Under the pieces are notes generated by a model. It made no database searches and was not told the DNA's origin. It worked only from the letters and a program-made list of their open reading frames with translations. DNA of 44,328 bases from Ectopseudomonas guguanensis (lineage in GTDB: Bacteria > Pseudomonadota > Gammaproteobacteria > Pseudomonadales > Pseudomonadaceae): NCBI RefSeq assembly GCF_900104265.1, contig NZ_FNJJ01000022.1:1-44328 (forward strand). The letters are read 5' to 3'. Both the position numbers and the translations under genes were made by a program. Shown piece by piece: positions 13,948 through 20,756 of this stretch (position 1 is the first letter of the stretch; each line of letters starts with the position of its first letter).

Positions 13948-14220
13948 ATGAACGACGAACTGCAACACCTGAAGAACCTCGGCAAGACCTCCGCGCAGTG
14001 GTTGCACGCCGTGGGTATACACAGTGCCAACGACCTGCGTCGCTACGGCGCCGTCGGCGCCTATCGGGCGGTCAGGGCGCGCGGCTTTCGCGCTTCCAAG
14101 GTGCTGCTTTATGCCATCGAGGGCGCCCTGCTCGACGTGCACTGGAATGAGCTGCCACCCGCGCACAAGGCCGAACTCAATGGCCAACTGGACGAAGCCC
14201 AGAGCCACAACAAGAGCTAG
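13948..14220 (+). CDS. TfoX/Sxy C-terminal domain protein
   Basis: This 90-residue protein matches the TfoX C-terminal domain alone (LKNLGKTSAQWLHAVGIHSANDLRRYGAVGAYRAVRARG). It looks like a helix-hairpin-helix DNA-binding fold. Full-length TfoX/Sxy is a competence co-activator, but the N-terminal domain is missing here, so a competence role cannot be assumed. The start is supported by ACGGAGG six bases upstream. It lies between the pentapeptide gene and cbpA, all on plus. Confidence 0.82.
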   Translation: MNDELQHLKNLGKTSAQWLHAVGIHSANDLRRYGAVGAYRAVRARGFRASKVLLYAIEGALLDVHWNELPPAHKAELNGQLDEAQSHNKS

Positions 14221-14324
14221 CTCACAACACCAGCGCAAGGTGATTTACTCGCGAGGCCGCGCAGCCTATTGTTTCAGGGACCTTCGTGTGGTCAGCCAGC
14301 CCAGCCAGTCAAGGAATTACGGTT

Positions 14325-15122
14325 ATGTATTTACTCGGGGAGCAACCGGCCTACGCCGATCAGCTGATCAATCGCCTGCAGAGTATCCCCACTCAGCTGC
14401 TGGAAGGGCTGCAACCCGCGGGTGAGCCGCTGCGTCTGGAGCGCGTCGACGACCTGGCCAAGGTATTGCCTGGCAACCAGTTGTTCATCATCGAGAATGG
14501 CCTACTGCATGCAGTGGTCGATGAACGTCCGTTGTTCTATCTGCAGGAAGGTGACCTGGTTGGCCTGCGTCAGGGCATCGACCTGCCCTCCTGCCGCTAC
14601 AGCAGCGAAGAACCCATCAGCCTGATCCCCTATTCGCGCAGCGAAGTGTTCCAGCACATCTACGCCAGCGAGCAGCGCCAGGAGCTGTTCATTCAATACC
14701 TGATCGGCCATACCGCCCTGCTTTCCGACGCGCTGGCCCGCCTGAAGCAGCCGGAGATTCGTCCGGCGACCGGTTTCCAGCACTTCGCCGCCGGCGAGGA
14801 GCTGATTCATCAGGGCGATGAAGCCGACCACGTGTTCATCATCATCGAAGGTCACGCCGAGGCCTATGTCGACGGCCAGAAGGTCGGCGACGTGCAGAAG
14901 GACGAGATCTTCGGCGCCATGGCTGTTTTCACCCGCGAGAAACGCAGCGCCACGGTGGTCGCCAGCGAACCCTGCACGGTCATGGTGATTCCCAAGGAGC
15001 AATTTCTCAGCCTGATGCAAAGCAACCCCCGCATCGCGCACAGCCTGATCGAGAGCATGGCCCGACGCATCGACCTGCTCAACAAGGAAGTCACTCAGCT
15101 GCGCCTGCCTGAAGAGCCCTGA
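14325..15122 (+). CDS. cbpA: Cyclic nucleotide-binding protein CbpA
   Basis: By position and size (265 residues) this matches P. aeruginosa CbpA, a Vfr-regulated cAMP-binding protein reported at the cell pole. The C-terminal half (about 150-255) is a cNMP-binding beta-roll: FQHFAAGEELIHQGDEADHVFII…, then the phosphate-binding cassette FGAMAVFTREKRSATV (196-211). The cassette keeps Arg but has Ala198 where CRP-like proteins have the ribose-binding Glu. There is no helix-turn-helix, so it is not a transcription factor. AAGGA supports the start. A terminator follows at 15144-15164. Confidence 0.85.
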   Translation: MYLLGEQPAYADQLINRLQSIPTQLLEGLQPAGEPLRLERVDDLAKVLPGNQLFIIENGLLHAVVDERPLFYLQEGDLVGLRQGIDLPSCRYSSEEPISLIPYSRSEVFQHIYASEQRQELFIQYLIGHTALLSDALARLKQPEIRPATGFQHFAAGEELIHQGDEADHVFIIIEGHAEAYVDGQKVGDVQKDEIFGAMAVFTREKRSATVVASEPCTVMVIPKEQFLSLMQSNPRIAHSLIESMARRIDLLNKEVTQLRLPEEP

Positions 15123-15143
15123 GCCTCCGCCAGTCATGACCAT

Positions 15144-15164
15144 CCCCGGCAACGCCGGGGTTTT
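15144..15164 (+). terminator. Intrinsic terminator of cbpA
   Basis: CCCCGGC, AAC and GCCGGGG are followed by TTTT, 22 bases after the cbpA stop. Confidence 0.88.
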
Positions 15165-15189
15165 GCATTTCTGGGCTCGTCAATTTTTC

Positions 15190-15204
15190 TGAGAGAAATT
15201 CTCA
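15190..15204 (+). promoter_or_regulatory. Upstream Fur box of PrrF
   Basis: TGAGAGA-A-ATTCTCA is a 7-1-7 inverted repeat resembling the Fur consensus. It lies just upstream of the -35 of the sRNA promoter. Confidence 0.65.
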
Positions 15205-15212
15205 AAAAGGCG

Positions 15213-15240
15213 TTGACTATGAAATGAGAATTGTTATTAT
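15213..15240 (+). promoter_or_regulatory. PrrF promoter with overlapping Fur box
   Basis: TTGACT (15213-15218), a 16-bp spacer and TATTAT (15235-15240) form the promoter. The Fur box TGAGAAT-T-GTTATTA (15225-15239) covers the spacer and -10, so iron-bound Fur would block RNA polymerase. Confidence 0.85.
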
Positions 15241-15246
15241 TAACTC

Positions 15247-15361
15247 AACTGGTCGCGAGATCAGCCGATAAGCTAAAGAGACCATTTCAGTCGGACTCTT
15301 CAGATTATCTCCTCATCAGGCTAATCACGGTTATTGACCCGGCTCTTGCCGGGTCTTTTTT
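15247..15361 (+). ncRNA. prrF: PrrF iron-responsive small RNA
   Basis: This RNA of about 115 nt starts AACTGGTCGCGAGATCAGCC, which matches the 5' end of P. aeruginosa PrrF1/PrrF2 as I remember it. The conserved core (…GACTCTTCAGATTATCTCC…) follows. It is made when iron is scarce. It pairs, with Hfq, to mRNAs of iron-rich enzymes such as the TCA cycle dehydrogenase and superoxide dismutase genes, sparing iron. The position between cbpA and the phu operon is the same as in P. aeruginosa. Only one copy is present here, whereas P. aeruginosa has two in tandem. Confidence 0.93.
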
Positions 15362-15362
15362 T
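15336..15362 (+). terminator. Rho-independent terminator of PrrF
   Basis: GACCCGGC, TCTT and GCCGGGTC are followed by seven T residues. The U-tail also serves Hfq in this sRNA family. Confidence 0.93.
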
Positions 15363-15409
15363 GTCTGCAGTTTGACCTTGGCGCGACAGCAGCAACCAGC
15401 CGATAGCTA

Positions 15410-15817
15410 TCAGTCGTCGACCTGAGCCAGCCAGTCGGGCAGGTTGAAATGCAGGCTTATACGGCTGATCAGCCCGTTGTGGATTTCGAAGAAGGCGCCC
15501 ACGCGCATTTCGTAACGTTGCCCGCAGGCCTCCGGCAACCCGTCATCGGTGGCCAGGTATTCGCCGATCACGCGGTACTCGCAGGCCGCATGGCGTCCCT
15601 GTGGTTCGGCCAGGATGACCAGCGACTCGATGGTCTCGCGATAGCAGCGCAGTTGCCGCTGCAGAAACGCAGCGAAGGCGTCGCGGCCGTGTTCGGCGAA
15701 GCCCTGGTTGGGCTCCAGAATCAGCTCGTCGCTGACCAGCGCCAGGCAGGCGCGGCTGTCGCGGTCATTGAGGGCATTGAAATAACGTTGCAGCAGGTCG
15801 CGAACGTCGACAGGCAT
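15410..15817 (-). CDS. NTF2-like (SnoaL/ketosteroid isomerase-fold) protein at the end of the heme operon
   Basis: This 135-residue protein has the NTF2-like cone fold: an N-terminal helix pair (VRDLLQRYFNALNDRDSRACLALVSDELI), then strands ending in FFEIHNGLISRISLHFNLPDWLAQV. The lack of a signal peptide suggests a cytoplasmic location. NTF2 folds bind small hydrophobic ligands, so a role with heme or its breakdown products is conceivable but unproven. It lies 61 bases downstream of the ChaN gene on the same strand and converges on PrrF. It may correspond to the gene called phuW in P. aeruginosa; I am not sure of that. Confidence 0.8.
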   Translation of the reverse strand: MPVDVRDLLQRYFNALNDRDSRACLALVSDELILEPNQGFAEHGRDAFAAFLQRQLRCYRETIESLVILAEPQGRHAACEYRVIGEYLATDDGLPEACGQRYEMRVGAFFEIHNGLISRISLHFNLPDWLAQVDD

Positions 15818-15878
15818 GGCGCAGGCTCCACATCGGCAAAGCGCCGAGAATACCGTGCACGCAGCATGCGAAAGGCGG

Positions 15879-16763
15879 CTAGGGTCGCAGTTTGGCGCAG
15901 TGATCCTGTGCAGGTTGCGCAGCCGTGAACCAGACGTAGTCAGCCATGGACGCGTCTACCGAACGGCCGACCTCGGCCAATATCAGTATCGTGCTGCCCG
16001 CCGGCGCGCCGAGGTCAGCGAGGTGCAGCGGCACGCCGAGATCCTTGCGCACGTGGAAGGCACCGGCCAGCAACAGAGCGGGTTGCGGCGCGGCCAGCAG
16101 CACCTCGGCCATGCGCCGGTCGCGCTGCTGCTGCACGGCGAGCATGGCCGGCAACTGGCTGTCCGGCAGCAGGCCGCAATGCGACTCGCGGATATCTTCA
16201 AGCAGGCGTGCCTGCACGTCGGCGGCGCTGGAGCGCTCGCCCTGCAGCGTCGGGCGCTGGCGGTAGATCTGCATGATCTCGGCGCGATCCAGATTGGCCG
16301 CGAGCAAGGGATAAGGCTGGCGCAACTGATGCAGAACCAGCGGCCCATACAGCGACCAGTCCCAGCCGGGCTGCCAGGCCAGGGCGTCGAACGGATCGCC
16401 GGGCGATCGCCCCTCACGAGCCGCCATCTGCGCCTGGTCGACCTTGGGTTGCTGATCCGGATTGAGCATCTCCATCAGCACGCTACCCTGCGGCCGCTGC
16501 CTGGCCAGCTCGCGCAACAGCCACAGCTGCAGGGCATGGTGATCGGGGTTGTCGTGCTGCTCGCCGACCAGCACCCGCTCGGCCCGTGCCAAACGCTCGA
16601 GCAACTGCTGCGGACTGATCGTGCGTCCGCTGGCCAGCTCGACGATACGGCCCAGTTCGGCATGCTCGCGTCCTTCCGGGGCGAGCGGGGCCGGTGGCGG
16701 CAAGGGCTTTTGAGTCTGGCAGGCAGACAGCAGCAGCAGACAACTCAGCAGTACGACTCGCAT
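15879..16763 (-). CDS. ChaN family heme-associated lipoprotein
   Basis: This 294-residue lipoprotein has signal MRVVLLSCLLLLSAC with the lipobox Cys at position 15. The ChaN domain follows (RVLVGEQHDNPDHHALQLWLLRELA…, ending in LLLAGAFHVRKDLGVPLHL). ChaN proteins are iron-regulated outer-membrane lipoproteins; the Campylobacter protein binds stacked heme in the crystal. The His-rich EQHDNPDHH motif fits heme or metal binding. I preferred the ATG with GGAG seven bases upstream. Another ATG at 16778 directly abuts the phuV stop. Confidence 0.85.
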   Translation of the reverse strand: MRVVLLSCLLLLSACQTQKPLPPPAPLAPEGREHAELGRIVELASGRTISPQQLLERLARAERVLVGEQHDNPDHHALQLWLLRELARQRPQGSVLMEMLNPDQQPKVDQAQMAAREGRSPGDPFDALAWQPGWDWSLYGPLVLHQLRQPYPLLAANLDRAEIMQIYRQRPTLQGERSSAADVQARLLEDIRESHCGLLPDSQLPAMLAVQQQRDRRMAEVLLAAPQPALLLAGAFHVRKDLGVPLHLADLGAPAGSTILILAEVGRSVDASMADYVWFTAAQPAQDHCAKLRP

Positions 16764-16778
16764 CGAGGGCTCCGACAT

Positions 16779-17546
16779 TCAGCGCGCGACGATCAATGGG
16801 TGGCCGCGTTCGGGATGAGTCTGCACCAGCACTTCCAGACCGAACACGGCCTGCAGCGGCTCGGCGCGCAAAACCTCGGCGGGCGTGCCCAGCGCATGCG
16901 CCCTGCCCTGCTCCAGCAACAGCAGGCGATCACAGTAGCGCGCTGCCAGGTTGAGGTCATGGAGAATCACCAGCACGGCCGCGCCGGATTCGGCCAGACG
17001 GCGAACCGCCTGTAGGCAGGTGTGCTGATGCAGCGGATCGAGCATCGAGGTCGGCTCGTCCAGCAGCAGAATCTGCCCCTCACCGCCTGGCCACAGCTGC
17101 GCCAGCACCCGCGCCAGGTGCACGCGTTGGCGCTCACCGCCAGACAGGGCCAGGTAGCTGCGCCCGGCCAGATGTGCAGCATCGGCTGCCTGCAACGCCT
17201 GCTGCACGATCTGCGCATCGCGCACGCGTCCGCTGTCATGCGGCAGCCGGCCCATGGCGACCACCTCTTCGACACGGAAGGCGAAATTCAGGCTCGAACT
17301 CTGCGGCAGGACGGCCAGACGCCTGGCGCGCTCCGGCCCGGACCAGGCATCGAGCGCACGCTGATCCAGCGTCACCTGCCCGGCACTGGCCAGCAGCTCG
17401 CCGGTCATCGCCGCCAGCAAGGTACTCTTGCCGGCGCCGTTCGGCCCCAACACGCCGAGCACCTCACCGGGGCGCAGTTGCAGGTCGATGCCGCTGAGCA
17501 CCACCTGCTGCCCGCGGCGAATTTCCAGCTGTTCGACCCGCAGCAT
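16779..17546 (-). CDS. phuV: Heme ABC transporter ATP-binding protein
   Basis: This ATPase drives heme import across the inner membrane. In its 255 residues: Walker A GPNGAGKST (about 34-42), ABC signature LSGGERQRV, Walker B ILLLDEPTSML and the switch His in LVILHDLNLAARYC. This is the HmuV/BtuD-type layout. The start ATG overlaps the permease stop by one base. The gene sits fourth in the phuS-T-U-V order. Confidence 0.95.
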   Translation of the reverse strand: MLRVEQLEIRRGQQVVLSGIDLQLRPGEVLGVLGPNGAGKSTLLAAMTGELLASAGQVTLDQRALDAWSGPERARRLAVLPQSSSLNFAFRVEEVVAMGRLPHDSGRVRDAQIVQQALQAADAAHLAGRSYLALSGGERQRVHLARVLAQLWPGGEGQILLLDEPTSMLDPLHQHTCLQAVRRLAESGAAVLVILHDLNLAARYCDRLLLLEQGRAHALGTPAEVLRAEPLQAVFGLEVLVQTHPERGHPLIVAR

Positions 17547-18586
17547 CAGCTCCGCCCCCGCACCAGCAAATAGAGAAAGAACGGCGCGCCGATCAACGCC
17601 GTGACGATACCGATCGGCAACTCGGCAGGTGCCAGTGCCAGACGTGCAACCAGATCGGCCAGCAGCAACAGGCTGGCACCGGCCAGTGCGGAGGCCGGCA
17701 ACAACAGACGATGATCGGGGCCGACCAGCAAACGCATCAGGTGCGGCACCACCAGGCCGATGAAACCGATCAGGCCGGCGGCGGCCACCGCAGCGCCTAC
17801 ACCCAGCGCCGTGCAGAACACCAGCTCGCGCTTGAGTCGCTCGACATCGAAACCGAGGTGGCGTGCCTCCGACTCGCCGAGCAGCAGGGCGTTCAGCGCC
17901 CGCGCCCGTCGTGGCAACCACAGCGCCACGGCCAGCGTGGCCAGCAGCAGCGGCCAGAGCCGCGCATAGCTGGCACCGTTGAGACTGCCCAGGTTCCAGA
18001 ACGTCAGAGTGCGCAACGTGGCATCGTCCGCCAGGTAGGTGAACAGACCAATGGCCGCACCGGCCAGTGCGGTCAGCGCGATGCCGGCCAGCAGCATGGT
18101 CGCCACGTTGGTCTGCCCGTCGCGGCGACCCAGGCGGTAGACCAGCGCCGTCACCAGCAAGCCGCCAACGAAGGCGCAGGCTGACAGCAGATAAGGCGCG
18201 AAAGCTTCCGGCAAACCGCCGAAGGCGGCACCGCCGACGATGGCCACCGCTGCGCCCAGCGCAGCGCCGCTGGAAACGCCAACCAGACCGGGATCGGCCA
18301 GCGGATTGCGAAACAGCCCCTGCATTGCCACACCGCACAGGGCCAGCACCATACCCACAGCCAGCCCGAGCAGGGTACGCGGCATGCGTATCTGCGACAG
18401 GATCAGTTCGGCCTGCTGAACCGACGCATCCGCCTCGAAGGGCAGACCCAGCAGGCGCAGGGCCGCACGCAAGGTATCGCCCAGCGGTAGACTGACCGGT
18501 CCGAGCGCCAGCGAAAGCCACAACACGAGCACGAGCAGCAGGCCCAGTGCGATGAACAATGGGCGCGTGGAAAAAGGTGAGGTCAT
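17546..18586 (-). CDS. phuU: Heme ABC transporter permease (FecCD family)
   Basis: This 346-residue inner-membrane permease with about ten helices belongs to the FecCD/BtuC family. It forms the channel for heme delivered by PhuT. Typical segments are LSQIRMPRTLLGLAVGMVLALCGVAMQGLFRNPLADPGLVGVSSGAALGA near the N-terminus and LIGFIGLVVPHLMRLLVGPDHR near residue 250. The latter is the coupling-helix region that contacts the ATPase. It overlaps phuT by 4 bases (ATGA) and phuV by 1. Confidence 0.95.
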   Translation of the reverse strand: MTSPFSTRPLFIALGLLLVLVLWLSLALGPVSLPLGDTLRAALRLLGLPFEADASVQQAELILSQIRMPRTLLGLAVGMVLALCGVAMQGLFRNPLADPGLVGVSSGAALGAAVAIVGGAAFGGLPEAFAPYLLSACAFVGGLLVTALVYRLGRRDGQTNVATMLLAGIALTALAGAAIGLFTYLADDATLRTLTFWNLGSLNGASYARLWPLLLATLAVALWLPRRARALNALLLGESEARHLGFDVERLKRELVFCTALGVGAAVAAAGLIGFIGLVVPHLMRLLVGPDHRLLLPASALAGASLLLLADLVARLALAPAELPIGIVTALIGAPFFLYLLVRGRS

Positions 18587-19482
18587 GGCTCGCGCTTGGC
18601 TTCGGCAGTCAGGGGTTGGCTGGCAGGATAAAAGCCTGCGGCGAGCATCGCCAGCCCATCCGGTACGCGCGGCCCAAGGCCGCCGACCAGCAGGGTCGGG
18701 TCTAGCGCCAGCAAACGCCCCTCGCGCGCAGCGCGGGTACCGGCCAGGGCCGGGTTCTGCTGCAGCAGGGCCTGCCTCGCGGCATCGCCTTCCAGAGCGC
18801 GATCAGCGACCACCACCACTTGCGGATCAAGAGCCAGCAGCGCTTCGCTGGACAGTGCCTTGTAGCCGTCATGACTGGCCAGGTTGCGCCCCCCGGCACG
18901 GGTGATCAGCCAGTCCGCCGCCGTATCGACGCCGCCCACCAGCGGACTGCCGCCGGCATGCCCAAGCAACAGCAAAACACCAGGCGCGTCCTGACTGCGC
19001 TGCGCCTGCTCGACCCACTGCTGCTGGGTCTGCAGGCGCGCCTGGTAATCGGCGAAGGCGCGTTGCCCTGCTGCCTCATTACCGAGCAACTGCCCCAGGC
19101 GCTGCAGGTTGGCCTGCAGACTGTCCAGCTCGGCCCGTGCCGTCAGGCGCTCGATGCGCACGCCAGCCGCCGCCAGCTGTTCGAGCACTGGCGGCGGCCC
19201 CATCTCCTCGCTGCCGAGCAGCAGGTCCGGGCGTAGCGCGAGAATGCCCTCGGCCGCCAGCTGACGCTGATAACCAACGCTGGGCAGCCTGGTCAGCGAA
19301 GCTGGATGACGGCTGGTGGTATCGACACCGACCAGCTTGCTCTCGCCGCCCAGCAGCACCACCCACTCGCTCAGGGCACCGCCTGAGCTCACCCAGCGCT
19401 GCGGCAAAGGCTCGGCAGCCAGCACCAGATTGGGAAACAGCAGGACGGCCGCCAGGCCGCCCAGGATATTGGCAAGACGCAT
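18583..19482 (-). CDS. phuT: Periplasmic heme-binding protein of the ABC transporter
   Basis: This is the type III solute-binding protein that carries heme from the outer-membrane receptor to PhuUV. The 299-residue precursor has signal MRLANILGGLAAVLLFPNLVLA (cleavage near 22). Tyr71 in LPSVGYQRQLAAEG has the same number as the heme-ligand tyrosine of P. aeruginosa PhuT as I remember it. Two lobes are joined by a long helix, as in the BtuF/ShuT fold. GGGGGAG precedes the start. The start is 17 bases downstream of phuS. Confidence 0.94.
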   Translation of the reverse strand: MRLANILGGLAAVLLFPNLVLAAEPLPQRWVSSGGALSEWVVLLGGESKLVGVDTTSRHPASLTRLPSVGYQRQLAAEGILALRPDLLLGSEEMGPPPVLEQLAAAGVRIERLTARAELDSLQANLQRLGQLLGNEAAGQRAFADYQARLQTQQQWVEQAQRSQDAPGVLLLLGHAGGSPLVGGVDTAADWLITRAGGRNLASHDGYKALSSEALLALDPQVVVVADRALEGDAARQALLQQNPALAGTRAAREGRLLALDPTLLVGGLGPRVPDGLAMLAAGFYPASQPLTAEAKREP

Positions 19483-19499
19483 GGTCTGGACTCCCCCGC

Positions 19500-20564
19500 T
19501 CAGGCCAGCACCGGTAGCGACTCGGCCAGCTCGCGCCAATCGTCGCGCTCGGCCATACCCGGCTTGCGCGCACCGAACAGCTGGATCACCAGTTCGCCGT
19601 CTGCGTCGAAGGCCTCCAGGCTGGTGATCACGCCATCGACACTGGGTTTGCGCACACGCCACAGCTCGACCACGCCGCGGGTCTGCAGGTGCAGGTTGAA
19701 GTCGGGATCGAGCACGTTGAACCAGCTGTCCATCCAGCGCAGGTTGTGCACCGGGCCGGTGTGAATCTGGATGCAGTGGCGGTTGCCGACGAACACCATG
19801 ATCGGCACTTCGCGGGCAGCGGCCTGCTCCATCAGCACCGTCAGCTCGGAGGTCGCCAACGGCTGCGCCCACTGCTCGCCGGCCAGGCGCAGCGCCTGGG
19901 TGCGGGCAACCTCATGTTTCTTCAGCAGGGCGAAGAAATGGTGGGTGTCCTGCAATTTCGCCCAGCCATCGCGCAGCGCCTGGCTGTCGATCTCGGCGTC
20001 GGCCTTGCGCGCAGGAGCCACGGGCGGCGGCAACAATTGCAATTCGGCGCTCTGTTCACCGGCAAAGCGCTCGATCAGTGGCTGCCAGGCGCTCAGCTCA
20101 CTGCGCTCGGTCAGGTAGACCTTGTGCACGGCAACGCCTTGCTGGTCGAACACCTGGATGCTGCGCTGGGTGCCCTTGGCGGTTTCCTCGGCAACGGCGA
20201 ACACGCTGGCCCAGCCACCGAGAAATAGACGCAGATCGATATCGGCAGACACCACCAGGCCCATCTGCCCGGAGGCGGCAACGCTCACCTCGCGGTATAG
20301 CCCCTTGCGCTCATGCACGCAGTGCTCGTTGCGAGTCAGCACCATGACGTGCCCCAGGCTGCCAAGAGCCGGTAGCAGCTCGGCCCAGTCCGGGCGCAGG
20401 CGCCGTGCATCGACGCCCAGGCGGCTGGCGGTCAGCTCGGCCTCGCTGACACCCAGCTGCGCCGCCGCTTCGCGGGCACGCAGGCGGGGCTGCTCATGAC
20501 GCAGCGCCTGCCAGGACTGGTAAAGATCGGCAGCCGGCGCGGCCAAGGTATTTGCGCTACTCAT
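19500..20564 (-). CDS. phuS: Cytoplasmic heme-trafficking protein PhuS/HmuS
   Basis: In P. aeruginosa PhuS receives imported heme and hands it to the heme oxygenase HemO; related proteins are labelled hemin-degrading factors. The 354-residue length matches. Two internally similar halves are visible. The heme-ligand region reads LQDTHHFFALLKKHEV, with His208 and His209. The position two residues further, reported as a third histidine in P. aeruginosa PhuS, is Phe211 here. GAGGAAA supports this ATG over a GTG 18 bases earlier. It is the first gene of the minus-strand operon and is divergent from phuR across a Fur-box region. Confidence 0.94.
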   Translation of the reverse strand: MSSANTLAAPAADLYQSWQALRHEQPRLRAREAAAQLGVSEAELTASRLGVDARRLRPDWAELLPALGSLGHVMVLTRNEHCVHERKGLYREVSVAASGQMGLVVSADIDLRLFLGGWASVFAVAEETAKGTQRSIQVFDQQGVAVHKVYLTERSELSAWQPLIERFAGEQSAELQLLPPPVAPARKADAEIDSQALRDGWAKLQDTHHFFALLKKHEVARTQALRLAGEQWAQPLATSELTVLMEQAAAREVPIMVFVGNRHCIQIHTGPVHNLRWMDSWFNVLDPDFNLHLQTRGVVELWRVRKPSVDGVITSLEAFDADGELVIQLFGARKPGMAERDDWRELAESLPVLA

Positions 20565-20658
20565 CGGGATTTCCTCTCTCACGGGCGGTTACCACCACCG
20601 TCGCCGACACGAGCGCGTACCGACACGGCAGTGCAATTTGAGAGAACGATAATCTACC

Positions 20659-20673
20659 TGAGAATTATTTGCA
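20659..20673. promoter_or_regulatory. Fur box between phuS and phuR
   Basis: TGAGAAT-T-ATTTGCA matches a 7-1-7 Fur site well on the left half and moderately on the right. GATAAT…ATTATT repeats (20648-20668) overlap it. It lies in the shared 192-bp promoter region, where it could repress both directions under iron-replete conditions. Confidence 0.7.
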
Positions 20674-20756
20674 TCAGTTAAATAATCTGGTTAACGTCTT
20701 GCGCCGTCGCCAACCAGGCAGTCGCAGAACTGCCAAGCATGCATTGGAGTATCACC

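Noticed and set aside
14236..14256. Possible Vfr/CRP site upstream of cbpA
   Set aside because: Only a GTGA half-site is present; the second half (CGCG) does not match TCAC.
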